DNA from: DASZYF01 sp035545535
Lineage (GTDB): Bacteria > Actinomycetota > Actinomycetes > Mycobacteriales > CAJCIY01
NCBI GenBank assembly: GCA_035545535.1
Contig: DASZYF010000112.1
Span: 1 to 56,349 of the forward strand
Length of the DNA: 56,349 bases
Direction of reading: 5' to 3'
The translations under genes and the position numbers were made by a program. The notes under the pieces are model-generated. The model searched no databases, was not told the DNA's origin, and was given only the letters and a program-made list of their open reading frames with translations. Of the stretch, positions 15,840 through 24,478 are shown in pieces (the first letter of the stretch is position 1; each line of letters begins with the position of its first letter).

Positions 15840-16235
15840 TCAGTTCCCAGGATGCACCTGTGACCACGCCGTGAGGCGGGTCGCGTCGTGCACCAGACCG
15901 CCGGGCTCAGAGGCGGGGTAGTCGAACGCGGGCTGCCAGGACAGCGCGTCGTAGGGGCAGACCTCGACGCAGATGCCGCAGTAGAGGCAGAGCGACCAGT
16001 CGATCTCGAAGCGGTCGAGCACGGTCGTCGTGACCGGCCGGCGCCCTTCGCGCTCGCTTGGGGTGGTCTCTGTGTGGCCCTCGATGGTGATGCACCAGTC
16101 GGGGCACTCCCGGGCGCACACCATGCACGCGGGGCACTTCGCGGGGTCGAGCGCGATGACGCCGCGGCTGCGCGGCGGGGGCGCGCTGTCCGCGCTGTCG
16201 GATCGGCCCGCTCGCGGGCTCCCGGCGCCGGTCAC
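15840..16235 (-). CDS. NuoI-like 2[4Fe-4S] ferredoxin subunit (second, reduced nuo cluster)
   Basis: Electron-transfer protein of 131 residues with two complete [4Fe-4S] motifs, C34-C37-C40-C44 (CPACMVCARECP) and C83-C86-C89-C93 (CLYCGICVEVCP), as in complex I subunit I. It is shorter than the main NuoI (213 residues) and diverged from it. The GTG start overlaps the preceding nuoC-like stop (GTGA). With the adjacent NuoB- and NuoC-like genes, and with korAB divergent, it is a candidate electron acceptor from the ferredoxin system. That role is inferred. Confidence 0.85.
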   Translation of the reverse strand: MTGAGSPRAGRSDSADSAPPPRSRGVIALDPAKCPACMVCARECPDWCITIEGHTETTPSEREGRRPVTTTVLDRFEIDWSLCLYCGICVEVCPYDALSWQPAFDYPASEPGGLVHDATRLTAWSQVHPGN

Positions 16236-16801
16236 GCGTCGGCGCCGTAGGGGCGGGGCGGGCGGCCGCGCGCCCCGGCCGGGTCCGCAGCGCCGGGCCA
16301 GTCGAGGACCTGACGGGCGACGAGGGGGGTGTCCTTGCGCAGCGGGTGCCAGCCCCCGGGCGCGTCCGGCGTGAGGAGCGGGCGCAGGTCTGGGTGGCCG
16401 GCGAACGTGATGCCGTGCAGGTCGTGCGCCTCGCGCTCGTGCCAGGCCAGGCCCGGCCAGACCGCGGTGAGCGTCGGCAGGGTCGCGTCGTCCCGGGGCA
16501 CGAGCGTCCGCAACGCGACGCCGTGCCGCTGCTCCACCGACCAGAGGCGCACGATGACGGCGTAGCCGTCGGCGTCGCCCGGGCGGCGCGGCACCTCGTC
16601 GCTCGCGGCCAGGAAGTCGGGCCAGTCGCAGGCGGTCTCCGGCCGGTCGCGCAGCGCGAGGACCGCCTCGACCCAGCGGTCGCGGACGACGGTCGCCGTG
16701 ACCAGGCCGGGTCCGGCGGCGACATCGGCGTCCGGCACGACCACCCGGACCGCGTCGACGATCGGGTCAGCGGACGGGTCAGTGCCCGTGTCAGCGTCCA
16801 C
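16232..16801 (-). CDS. NuoC-like 30-kDa subunit paralogue
   Basis: 189 residues from a GTG at 16801 that has GGAGG six bases upstream and overlaps the nuoB-like gene by 11 bp. The C-terminal half carries the NuoC signature (WHEREAHDLHGI, then FAGHPDLRPLL). The N-terminal part is diverged. It is not fused to a NuoD-like domain, and no NuoD paralogue lies nearby. It probably forms a structural unit with the NuoB- and NuoI-like neighbours. Confidence 0.83.
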   Translation of the reverse strand: MDADTGTDPSADPIVDAVRVVVPDADVAAGPGLVTATVVRDRWVEAVLALRDRPETACDWPDFLAASDEVPRRPGDADGYAVIVRLWSVEQRHGVALRTLVPRDDATLPTLTAVWPGLAWHEREAHDLHGITFAGHPDLRPLLTPDAPGGWHPLRKDTPLVARQVLDWPGAADPAGARGRPPRPYGADA

Positions 16802-17198
16802 GGAGGTCCTCCAGCACGCCGAGCAGCGCCTCCGGGCGGGGCGGGCAGCCGGGGATCCAGACGTCGACCGGCAACAGCTGGTCGACCCCCTTGGTGACGG
16901 CGTAGGAGTCCCAGTACGGCCCGCCCGCGTCGGCGCAGGCGCCCACGGACACCACCTTGACCGCGCGAGCGCGGTCGGCGATCTCCTGGTGCCGGCGCGC
17001 GACCAGCGGCGCCAGCACGTCGGTGACCGTGCCGGAGACCAGCAGCACGTCGAGGTCCGGTTCGGGATCTTCGTCCGACTCGTGCCGCAGCAGGTCGGGC
17101 CGGCCCGTGGCGGCGGCCGCGACCTCGACCGCGCAGCAGGCCAGGCCGAGGTCGGCCAGCCACACGCGGGTCGTTCCGGCGTACCGGTACGGACGCAC
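16791..17198 (-). CDS. NuoB-like 4Fe-4S subunit paralogue
   Basis: 135 residues. All four N2-cluster cysteines are kept: Cys21-Cys22 (ACC), Cys88 (VGAC) and Cys118 (IPGCPPRPE). Compared with the main NuoB of this window (178 residues), it lacks the N-terminal 15-20 residues and the whole RYDLARFGMEVFR segment that lines the quinone chamber in complex I. The cluster is therefore likely assembled without a normal quinone site. The start is a GTG with a weak ribosome-binding site. It is first of the trio, divergent from korA across 148 bp. Confidence 0.85.
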   Translation of the reverse strand: MRPYRYAGTTRVWLADLGLACCAVEVAAAATGRPDLLRHESDEDPEPDLDVLLVSGTVTDVLAPLVARRHQEIADRARAVKVVSVGACADAGGPYWDSYAVTKGVDQLLPVDVWIPGCPPRPEALLGVLEDLRGR

Positions 17199-17346
17199 GC
17201 GTCGAGCCTACGAGTGCGCCGGCCGGACGCAGTTCCATGAGAGCCGAAGTGAGCCCGGCCACAACAGGCTCCGTGCACCGGTTGGACCACTAGGATTCAT
17301 TCGTTGCACGCGGGGGCGACGAAGCCTCCGCCCGCCGAGGAGACGT

Positions 17347-19305
17347 ATGACCGAGACCCTCCCCTCCGGCGACGCTGCTTCTGCCTCGCCCCTCATGTAC
17401 GGCGCCGGGACCGAGGTCCGGACGCTGGACCGCGTGGTCATCCGGTTCGCCGGTGACTCGGGTGACGGCATGCAGCTGACCGGAGAGCGCTTCACCGCAG
17501 AGACCGCCGCCCTGGGCAACGACCTCTCGACGTTCCCGGACTTCCCGGCTGAGATCCGCGCCCCCGCCGGCACGCTCAACGGCGTCAGCGGCTTCCAGCT
17601 GCACTTCTCCGACCACGACATCCTGACGCCGGGTGACGCGCCCGACGTGCTGGTCGCGATGAACCCGGCCGCGCTCAAGCGCAACGTCAGCGAGGTCCCC
17701 CGCGGCGGCACGATCATCGTGAACACCGACGAGTTCACGAAGCGCGCGCTCGCGAAGGTCGGCTACGAGAGCGACCCGCTCGAGGACGGCTCGCTCGAGG
17801 GCTTCCAGGTGCACAAGGTGCAGCTGACGACGCTGACCACCGGCGCGGTCGAGGCGGCGTGCGGCATCGGCCACGAAGAGGGCCAGGTCACCAAGAAGGA
17901 CGCCGAGCGCGCGAAGAACATGTTCGCGCTCGGCCTCATGAGCTGGCTCTACCACCGGCCCACCGAGGGCACGATCGCCTTCATCAAGAGCAAGTTCGCG
18001 AAGAAGCCCGCCATCGCCGCCGCGAACGTCGCGGCGTTCACCGCCGGCTGGAACTACGGCGAGACCACCGAGGGCTTCTCGGTCACGTACGAGGTGGCGC
18101 CGGCCACCGACATCCCCGCCGGCCAGTACCGCCAGATCAGCGGCAACGTCGCGCTCGCCTACGGCCTCATCGCCGCGTCGCACCTGACCGGCCTGCCGCT
18201 GTTCCTCGGCGCCTACCCCATCACGCCGGCTTCCGACGTGCTGCACGAGGTGAGCAAGCTCCGCCGGTTCGGCGTCACCGCGTTCCAGGCCGAGGACGAG
18301 CTCGCGGCGGTCGGTGCGGCGCTCGGAGCGGCGTTCGGCGGCGCTCTCGGCGTCACGACCACGAGCGGCCCCGGCATCGACCTCAAGAGCGAGACCGTCG
18401 GGCTCGCGCTGATGCTCGAGCTGCCGCTGCTCATCGTCGACATCCAGCGCGGTGGGCCGAGCACGGGCCTGCCGACGAAGACCGAGCAGGCCGACCTGCT
18501 CGCGGTCATGTACGGCCGGCACGGCGAAGCGCCGGTTCCGGTCGTCGCCGCGAAGTCGCCCGGTGACTGCTTCGACGCCGCGCTCGAGGCGGTGCGCATC
18601 GCCACGACGTACCGCACGCCGGTCTACCTGCTCACCGACGGCTACCTCGCCAACGGCAACGAGCCGTGGATGCTGCCGCAGGTCGCGGACCTGCCGGCGA
18701 TGCCGGTGGAGTTCGCCACCGAGCCCAACGACACGAGCGCGTCGGGCGAGAGCGTCTTCCTTCCCTACAAGCGCGACCCCGAGACGCTGGCGCGACCGTG
18801 GGCGATCCCCGGCACGCCGGGCCTCGAGCACCGCGTCGGTGGTCTCGAGAAGGCCGACGGCACCGGCGCCATCAGCTACGACCCCGCGAACCACGACTTC
18901 ATGGTCCGCACGCGTCAGGCGAAGGTCGACGGCATCGTGCGGTCGATCCCCGACCTCACGGTCGACGACCCCAGCGGCACCGCGAAGGTGCTGGTCCTCG
19001 GCTGGGGCTCGACGTTCGGTCCGATCCAGGCCGGCGTGCGTCGTGTGCGGCGCAAGGGCCTCGCGATCGCCCACGCGCACCTGCGCCACCTCAACCCGTT
19101 CCCGGGCAACCTCGGTGAGCTCCTGTCGTCCTACGACAAGGTCGTCGTCCCCGAGATGAACATGGGCCAGCTCTCGCAGCTGGTGCGCGCGAAGTACCTC
19201 GTCGACGCCATCAGCTACACGCAGGTCCGCGGTCTGCCCTTCAAGGCGGCCGAGCTGGAGCACGTCTTCACCGAGCTCATCGACGCGATCGGAGCCTCCG
19301 CATGA
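17347..19305 (+). CDS. korA: 2-oxoacid (2-oxoglutarate) ferredoxin oxidoreductase, alpha subunit with fused gamma domain
   Basis: Oxidatively decarboxylates a 2-oxoacid to acyl-CoA, reducing ferredoxin. The ATG at 17347 follows CCGAGGAGACGT and gives 652 residues. The N-terminal gamma domain (about 30-215, GDSGDGMQLTGERF) is fused to the alpha/pyrimidine domain (GAYPITPASDVLHE, QAEDELAA), the arrangement of actinobacterial KorA. It overlaps korB by ATGA. The upstream 148 bp has a TAGGAT at 17291-17296 that could be a -10 box, without a clear -35. Confidence 0.95.
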   Translation: MTETLPSGDAASASPLMYGAGTEVRTLDRVVIRFAGDSGDGMQLTGERFTAETAALGNDLSTFPDFPAEIRAPAGTLNGVSGFQLHFSDHDILTPGDAPDVLVAMNPAALKRNVSEVPRGGTIIVNTDEFTKRALAKVGYESDPLEDGSLEGFQVHKVQLTTLTTGAVEAACGIGHEEGQVTKKDAERAKNMFALGLMSWLYHRPTEGTIAFIKSKFAKKPAIAAANVAAFTAGWNYGETTEGFSVTYEVAPATDIPAGQYRQISGNVALAYGLIAASHLTGLPLFLGAYPITPASDVLHEVSKLRRFGVTAFQAEDELAAVGAALGAAFGGALGVTTTSGPGIDLKSETVGLALMLELPLLIVDIQRGGPSTGLPTKTEQADLLAVMYGRHGEAPVPVVAAKSPGDCFDAALEAVRIATTYRTPVYLLTDGYLANGNEPWMLPQVADLPAMPVEFATEPNDTSASGESVFLPYKRDPETLARPWAIPGTPGLEHRVGGLEKADGTGAISYDPANHDFMVRTRQAKVDGIVRSIPDLTVDDPSGTAKVLVLGWGSTFGPIQAGVRRVRRKGLAIAHAHLRHLNPFPGNLGELLSSYDKVVVPEMNMGQLSQLVRAKYLVDAISYTQVRGLPFKAAELEHVFTELIDAIGASA

Positions 19306-20345
19306 GCACCGCCGACCGGATCGCGCCGAACCGGCTGCTGCAGCTGGTCCCGGCCACGCCGTCGGACCTGACGCGCAAGGACTTCTCCAGCGACCAGGAG
19401 GTGCGCTGGTGCCCGGGCTGCGGTGACTACGCGATCCTCGCCGCCGTGCAGGGCTTCCTGCCCGAGCTGGGCGTCAAGCGCGAGAACGTCGTCGTCATCA
19501 GCGGCATCGGCTGCTCGTCGCGCTTCCCGTACTACGTCGAGGCCTACGGCATGCACTCGATCCACGGCCGCGCGCCGGCGATCGCCACCGGTCTCGCCGT
19601 GTCGCGCCCCGACCTGTCGGTGTGGGTCGTCACGGGTGACGGCGACGGCCTGTCGATCGGCGCCTCGCACCTGCTGCACGCGCTGCGCCGCAACGTGAAC
19701 ATCAAGATCCTGCTGTTCAACAACCAGATCTACGGCCTGACGAAGGGGCAGTACTCCCCCACGTCCGAGATCGGCAAGGTCACGAAGTCCACGCCGTACG
19801 GCTCGGTCGACGCGCCGTTCCGCCCGGTGTCGCTCGTGCTCGGCGCCGAGGCCAGCTTCGTGGCCCGCACGATCGACAGCGACCGCAAGCACCTCACGTC
19901 GGTGCTGCGCGCGGCGGCCGAGCACCCCGGCTCGGCGTTCGTGGAGATCTACCAGAACTGCCCCATCTACAACGACGGCGCCTTCGACCGCCTCACCGAC
20001 GCCGACAGCCGCGACACCGCGGTGCTGCGCATGGAGGTCGGCGAGAAGCTGGTGTTCGGCGACAAGGGCATCGTGCGCGGCGCCGACGGTGAGCTCACGG
20101 TCGCCGCGGCGGACGATCCGGGCGTCGTCGTGCACGACCCGACGCGCAACGACCCGTCGCTCGCGTTCGCGCTCTCGCGCCTCACCGAGCCGACGCCCAT
20201 CGGCGTGTTCCGCAACGTCGACCGGCCGAGCTACGACGAGCTCTCACGCGCCCAGATCGAGATGGCGCGGGAGAAGGAGGGCCCGGGCGACGCCGAGGCC
20301 CTGCAGAAGCTGCTCACGGGCCGCGACACCTGGAACGTCGGCTGA
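19302..20345 (+). CDS. korB: 2-oxoacid (2-oxoglutarate) ferredoxin oxidoreductase, beta subunit
   Basis: Thiamine diphosphate and [4Fe-4S] subunit of the enzyme, 347 residues. Cluster cysteines are Cys37 and Cys40 (CPGCGDY), Cys71 (GIGCSSR) and Cys220 (QNCPIY). The ThDP/Mg motif runs from GDGDGLSIG (112-120) to FNNQIYGLTKGQ (about 139-150). It is translationally coupled to korA. The TGA stop lies in a CTGA that probably overlaps the next gene. Confidence 0.95.
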   Translation: MSTADRIAPNRLLQLVPATPSDLTRKDFSSDQEVRWCPGCGDYAILAAVQGFLPELGVKRENVVVISGIGCSSRFPYYVEAYGMHSIHGRAPAIATGLAVSRPDLSVWVVTGDGDGLSIGASHLLHALRRNVNIKILLFNNQIYGLTKGQYSPTSEIGKVTKSTPYGSVDAPFRPVSLVLGAEASFVARTIDSDRKHLTSVLRAAAEHPGSAFVEIYQNCPIYNDGAFDRLTDADSRDTAVLRMEVGEKLVFGDKGIVRGADGELTVAAADDPGVVVHDPTRNDPSLAFALSRLTEPTPIGVFRNVDRPSYDELSRAQIEMAREKEGPGDAEALQKLLTGRDTWNVG

Positions 20346-21109
20346 CGTCTCGGGACGCGCTGGAGGCGGCCGCGCGCGACGCGGCCACCGAAGGCGACGA
20401 GCTCGACGACCTGGTCGCTCCGCTCACGGCGGAGGGCTGGGCGACGGCCACGCCCGCGGACGGCTGGTCCGTGCGCACGACCATCGCGCACCTGCACGTC
20501 AGCGACGAGGCCGGTCTCGCGTCGACCCGCGGCGACGACCTGACGCCGTACATCCCTGCGATCCTCGAGCCGGCGTTCGACGGGTCCGACGCCGAGCTGC
20601 TGGCGGCCTGGCGGGCCGGTCGGGCCGCGCTGCAGACGGCGGTGCTCGCCGTGCCCGACGGTCAGAAGCTGCCGTGGTTCGGTCCGCCGATGAGCCCGAT
20701 CGCGTTCTTCACCGCACGGCTCATGGAGACCTGGGCGCACGGCCAGGACATCGCCGACGCGCTCGGCGTGCGGCGCGCCCCGACCGCCCGCCTGCGGCAC
20801 GTGTGCGAGATCGGCTTCCGCACGCGGGCGTGGTCCTACACCGTGGCCGAGCGGGTGCCGCCCGACGTCGCGGTGCGGGTCGCGCTGACCGCGCCCGACG
20901 GATCGATCTGGACGTGGGGCCCGGAGGACGCTCCCGAGCGCGTCACCGGCAGCGCCCACGACTTCGCGCTGCTCGTCACGCAGCGCCGCCACCGCGACGA
21001 CCTCGCTCTCGCGGCCGACGGCCCGGCCGCCGACGAGTGGCTCGCGATCGCGCAGGCGTACGCCGGCTTCCCCGGCACCGGGCGACCCGCGGGACTGCCG
21101 GCCGCCTGA
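20342..21109 (+). CDS. TIGR03084-like / maleylpyruvate isomerase-type (DinB-fold) protein, probable CTG start
   Basis: Metal-binding DinB-fold protein of unknown function. Homology to the family extends upstream of the first standard start (GTG 20471): residues such as EGDELDDLVAPLTAEGW, then GWSVRTTIAHLHVSDEA are the expected N-terminal helix pair. The only plausible start for that full frame is the CTG at 20342, which overlaps the korB TGA as CTGA, mirroring the ATGA/GTGA couplings around it. This gives 255 residues. Putative metal-site histidines are in IAHLH and METWAHGQD. With GTG 20471 the protein would be 212 residues and lack its first helix. Confidence 0.78.
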   Translation: MTSRDALEAAARDAATEGDELDDLVAPLTAEGWATATPADGWSVRTTIAHLHVSDEAGLASTRGDDLTPYIPAILEPAFDGSDAELLAAWRAGRAALQTAVLAVPDGQKLPWFGPPMSPIAFFTARLMETWAHGQDIADALGVRRAPTARLRHVCEIGFRTRAWSYTVAERVPPDVAVRVALTAPDGSIWTWGPEDAPERVTGSAHDFALLVTQRRHRDDLALAADGPAADEWLAIAQAYAGFPGTGRPAGLPAA

Positions 21110-21131
21110 GGCCCTCCCAGGACGTGCCAGG

Positions 21132-22874
21132 GTGGGCAGCGTGACGCTGCCCGACCGCGATCCGTCCCGCGCGCTGCGCATCGGCAACTGCTCCGGGTTC
21201 TTCGGTGACCGCATGGCGGCGCTGCGCGAGATGGTCACGGGCGGTCCGCTCGACGTCGTGACGGGTGACTACCTCGCCGAGCTCACGATGCTCATCCTCT
21301 TCCGCACGCAGGCGAAGGACCCCACGCGGGGCTACGCCGCCACGTTCCTCCGGCAGCTCGAGGACGTGCTCGGCGAGATCGCCGACCGCGGCGTGCGGGT
21401 GGTGGTCAACGCCGGCGGCCTGAACCCGGCCGGCTGCGCGGACGCGGTGCGGGTGCTGGCCACGAAGCTCGGCGTGGACGTGCCGGTGGCCCACGTCGAG
21501 GGCGACGACGTGCGCGGGGTCGAGGGCATCCCCCCGGGCAGCGTCACCGCGAACGCGTACCTGGGCGGCTGGCCGATCGCGGCGGCGCTCGAAGGCGGCG
21601 CGCAGATCGTCGTGACGGGGCGCTGCACCGATGCCGCGCTCGTGGGCGGGCCGGCCGCGTGGTGGCACGGCTGGGCCCGTGAGGACTGGGACGCGCTCGC
21701 GGGCGCCGTCGTCGTCGGCCACGTGCTCGAGTGCGGCACGCAAGCGACCGGTGGCAACTACTCGTTCTTCCAGGAGGTGCCCGGCCTCGAGCACCCCGGC
21801 TTCCCGCTCGCCGAGGTCGAGGCCGACGGCAGCGCGGTCATCACCAAGCATCCCGGCACCGGCGGGCTGGTCAGCGTCGGCACCGTCACCGCGCAGCTGC
21901 TGTACGAGATCGCCGAACCGCACTACGCCGGGCCCGACGTCGTCGCCGACTTCGCCTCGATCACGCTGACCGACGACGGTGCCGACCGCGTGCGCATCAG
22001 CGGGGTCCGCGGTGCAGCGCCACCGTCCACGCTGAAGGTGGCGACGAACACGCTCGGCGGGCTGCGCAACGCGATGACGTTCGTGCTGACCGGGCTCGAC
22101 ATCGAGGAGAAGGCGGCGCTCGTGAAGCGCACGCTCACCCCACACCTCGCCGGCCTGCGTGAGGTGACGTGGAACCTCGCGCGCACGGATCACGAGGATG
22201 CCGACACCGAGCAGGCCGCGAGCGCGCAGCTGACGGTCGCGGTGAAGGACAGCGACCCGAACAAGGTCGGCCGGGGCTTCTCCTCGCTCGCCGTCGAGAT
22301 CGCGCTCGCGTCCTACCCGGGCTGCACGCTCACCTCCCCGCCCGGCGACGGCGCCCCCTACGGCGTCTACACCCCTGCCTACGTCGACAAGCGGCTCGTC
22401 ACCGCGACCGTCGTGCACGCGGACGGCCGCCGCGAAGAGGTGCCGCACACCGCGCCGACCGGCTCGTCGGCATCCATGTCCCTGCGGGCGTCCGCGGGCG
22501 CGGCAGCCGGCGCGGGCGACAGCGCTCCGCCGGTGAAGGCTCGGCGGGTGCCGCTCGGCACCGTCGCGGGCGCACGCAGCGGCGACAAGGGCGGCAACGC
22601 GAACGTCGGCGTGTGGGTGCGCAGCGACGCGGCGTACGCGTGGCTCGCCGACCACCTCGACGAGGACCGCGTGCGCACGCTGCTGCCGGAGACGAAGGAT
22701 CTCCCGGTCACGGTGCACGAGCTGCCCAACCTGCGCGCCGTGAACGTCGTCATCGAGGGGATCCTCGGCGAAGGCGTCGCGTCGAGCACCCGGTTCGACC
22801 CGCAGGCCAAGGGCCTCGGTGAGTGGCTGCGCTCCCGCATCGTCGACGTCCCTGTCCACCTGCTCGAGGGCTGA
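21132..22874 (+). CDS. Acyclic terpene utilisation AtuA-like protein (DUF1446)
   Basis: 580 residues. The N-terminal roughly 450-residue AtuA domain shows RIGNCSGFFGDR, VVNAGGLNP, VTGRCTDAALVGGP and TQATGGNYSFF. A C-terminal small domain begins around PLGTVAGARSGDKGGNANVG (about 475-575). AtuA is required for citronellol/geraniol catabolism in Pseudomonas, but its reaction is not established. Here atuB-H genes are absent and the neighbours are a DinB-fold protein and a CocE-type hydrolase. The start may instead be the GTG at 21141, which has a better AGGGTGGG upstream. Confidence 0.87.
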   Translation: MGSVTLPDRDPSRALRIGNCSGFFGDRMAALREMVTGGPLDVVTGDYLAELTMLILFRTQAKDPTRGYAATFLRQLEDVLGEIADRGVRVVVNAGGLNPAGCADAVRVLATKLGVDVPVAHVEGDDVRGVEGIPPGSVTANAYLGGWPIAAALEGGAQIVVTGRCTDAALVGGPAAWWHGWAREDWDALAGAVVVGHVLECGTQATGGNYSFFQEVPGLEHPGFPLAEVEADGSAVITKHPGTGGLVSVGTVTAQLLYEIAEPHYAGPDVVADFASITLTDDGADRVRISGVRGAAPPSTLKVATNTLGGLRNAMTFVLTGLDIEEKAALVKRTLTPHLAGLREVTWNLARTDHEDADTEQAASAQLTVAVKDSDPNKVGRGFSSLAVEIALASYPGCTLTSPPGDGAPYGVYTPAYVDKRLVTATVVHADGRREEVPHTAPTGSSASMSLRASAGAAAGAGDSAPPVKARRVPLGTVAGARSGDKGGNANVGVWVRSDAAYAWLADHLDEDRVRTLLPETKDLPVTVHELPNLRAVNVVIEGILGEGVASSTRFDPQAKGLGEWLRSRIVDVPVHLLEG

Positions 22875-22876
22875 GC

Positions 22877-24478
22877 ATGGCCCGGCGGCGCGCGTACGCG
22901 ATCGAGGAGCATCGCGATGTCGAGACGCCGGGCGCCGACGGCACGACCTTGCTCGTCGACCGCTACTCCCCCGTCACCGACGAACCGCGGCCGACGTTCC
23001 TGCTGCGCACCCCCTATGGGGCAACCGCGCCGATCCGCTTCCAGTACGGCAAGCGGATGGCGCGACGCGGCTACCACGCGGTGATCCAGCGCTGCCGCGG
23101 CACGTTCGGCAGCAGCGGCCCCTTCGAACCGATGGTGCACGAGGCCGACGACGGCCAGGCGGTGCTGGCCTGGCTGCGCAGCCAGCCGTGGTTCTCGGGC
23201 CGCCTCGTCACCGCGGGCGCGAGCTACCTGGGATTCGTCCAGTGGGCGCTCGGCGCCGACGCGCCTCCGGAGCTCGTCGCCCAGGTCATCGAGATCGCCC
23301 CGTTCGACTTCGCGACGTTCACGCGACCGAGCGGATCGTTCCGGTTGCGGACCGGGCTGTCGTGGGCGGACCAGGTCACCCACCAGGAGGCGAACGCCAA
23401 CCTGATCGGCACGTTCCGCGGGTTCTTCCTGCAGCAACGGCGGTTGCGGCCCGCCTACACAGCCCTCCCGCTCGAGACGTCGTACCGGAGGCACACGGGC
23501 GCGACGATCCCGTTCTACGAGTCGTGGCTGCAGCCCGGGCTCGACGGGCTGGCGGAGGCCATGGACCTGTCCGCGGTCGTCGACCGGCCCGGACCGCCGC
23601 GGCTCATCATCGGCGGTTGGAACGACATCTTCGCCACGCAGACGATCGCGAGCTACGAACGCCAGCGCGCGACCGGCACGCACGTGTCGCTGCTCATGGG
23701 CCCGTGGACCCACCTCGGCTACGCACTCGGGGCGCGGGACGCGCTGCCCGCGATGCTGAGGTGGCTGGACCAGCACGTCGACGGGACGTGCGAGCGCGAG
23801 CACGGCGTGCGCGTGCACGTCGGCGGCTCGAAGCAGTGGCGCACGCTGCCCGCGTGGCCGCCCGCGACCGAGACTTCGACGTACTGGCTCGCACCGCACG
23901 GCGTGCTGTCGGGCCGCGCGCCGTCCGGCGACGGCGCGACGACGATCACCTACGACGCGGCCGATCCGACGCCCGACGTCGGGGGTCCGGTGCTGGCGCT
24001 GCGTGACGGCCCCCGGGACACGCGGCCGTTGCTGCGGCGCTCCGACGTCGCAGCGTTCACGTCCGAGCCGCTGGCCGACGACACCGAGGTGCACGGTGAG
24101 GTCGAGGTGCGGTTGTCCGTGACGACCAGCAGCCCGCACGCCGACGTGTTCGTCCGCCTGTGCGACGTGGCGGACAGCGGCAAGGCGATGCACGTGACCG
24201 ATGCGCTGGTCCGCCTGACCGACGAGAATGCTCCCGCACCCGACGGCTCGCGCGCCGTGACGCTGCGCCTCACGCCGACCGCCCACCGCTTCGCCGCCGG
24301 GCACCGGCTACGCCTGCTCGTGTCGGGAGCAGCGCATCCGCGCTACGCGCGCAACCTCGGCTCGGGCGAGCCGCTCGCGACCGGGACGCGTCCGCGGCGC
24401 ATCGACTACGTCATCCACCACGACGCCGCCCGGCCGGCCGTCGTGGAGCTGCCCATCACTCCGGGACTGGCACCGTGA
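22877..24478 (+). CDS. CocE/NonD family (X-Pro dipeptidyl-peptidase S15-like) hydrolase
   Basis: Serine hydrolase of 533 residues. The catalytic triad is visible: Ser116 in GASYLGF, Asp250 in GGWND and His279 in GPWTH. The C-terminal third (about 330-533) is the jelly-roll domain of the family (EVRLSVTTSSPHADVFVRL). No signal peptide is present, so it is cytoplasmic. The ATG at 22877 follows the atuA-like stop by two bases. The family cleaves esters, acyl-peptides and cocaine-like substrates, and the natural one here is unknown. Confidence 0.92.
   Translation: MARRRAYAIEEHRDVETPGADGTTLLVDRYSPVTDEPRPTFLLRTPYGATAPIRFQYGKRMARRGYHAVIQRCRGTFGSSGPFEPMVHEADDGQAVLAWLRSQPWFSGRLVTAGASYLGFVQWALGADAPPELVAQVIEIAPFDFATFTRPSGSFRLRTGLSWADQVTHQEANANLIGTFRGFFLQQRRLRPAYTALPLETSYRRHTGATIPFYESWLQPGLDGLAEAMDLSAVVDRPGPPRLIIGGWNDIFATQTIASYERQRATGTHVSLLMGPWTHLGYALGARDALPAMLRWLDQHVDGTCEREHGVRVHVGGSKQWRTLPAWPPATETSTYWLAPHGVLSGRAPSGDGATTITYDAADPTPDVGGPVLALRDGPRDTRPLLRRSDVAAFTSEPLADDTEVHGEVEVRLSVTTSSPHADVFVRLCDVADSGKAMHVTDALVRLTDENAPAPDGSRAVTLRLTPTAHRFAAGHRLRLLVSGAAHPRYARNLGSGEPLATGTRPRRIDYVIHHDAARPAVVELPITPGLAP

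Noticed and set aside
15840..17198. The nuoB/C/I-like trio as pseudogenes
   Set aside because: All three frames are intact, overlap in the usual coupled manner and keep every Fe-S cysteine.
17282..17309. TTGGAC near 17282 as a -35 box for korA
   Set aside because: No TAnnnT at the proper distance downstream. The nearby TAGGAT is too close to pair with it.
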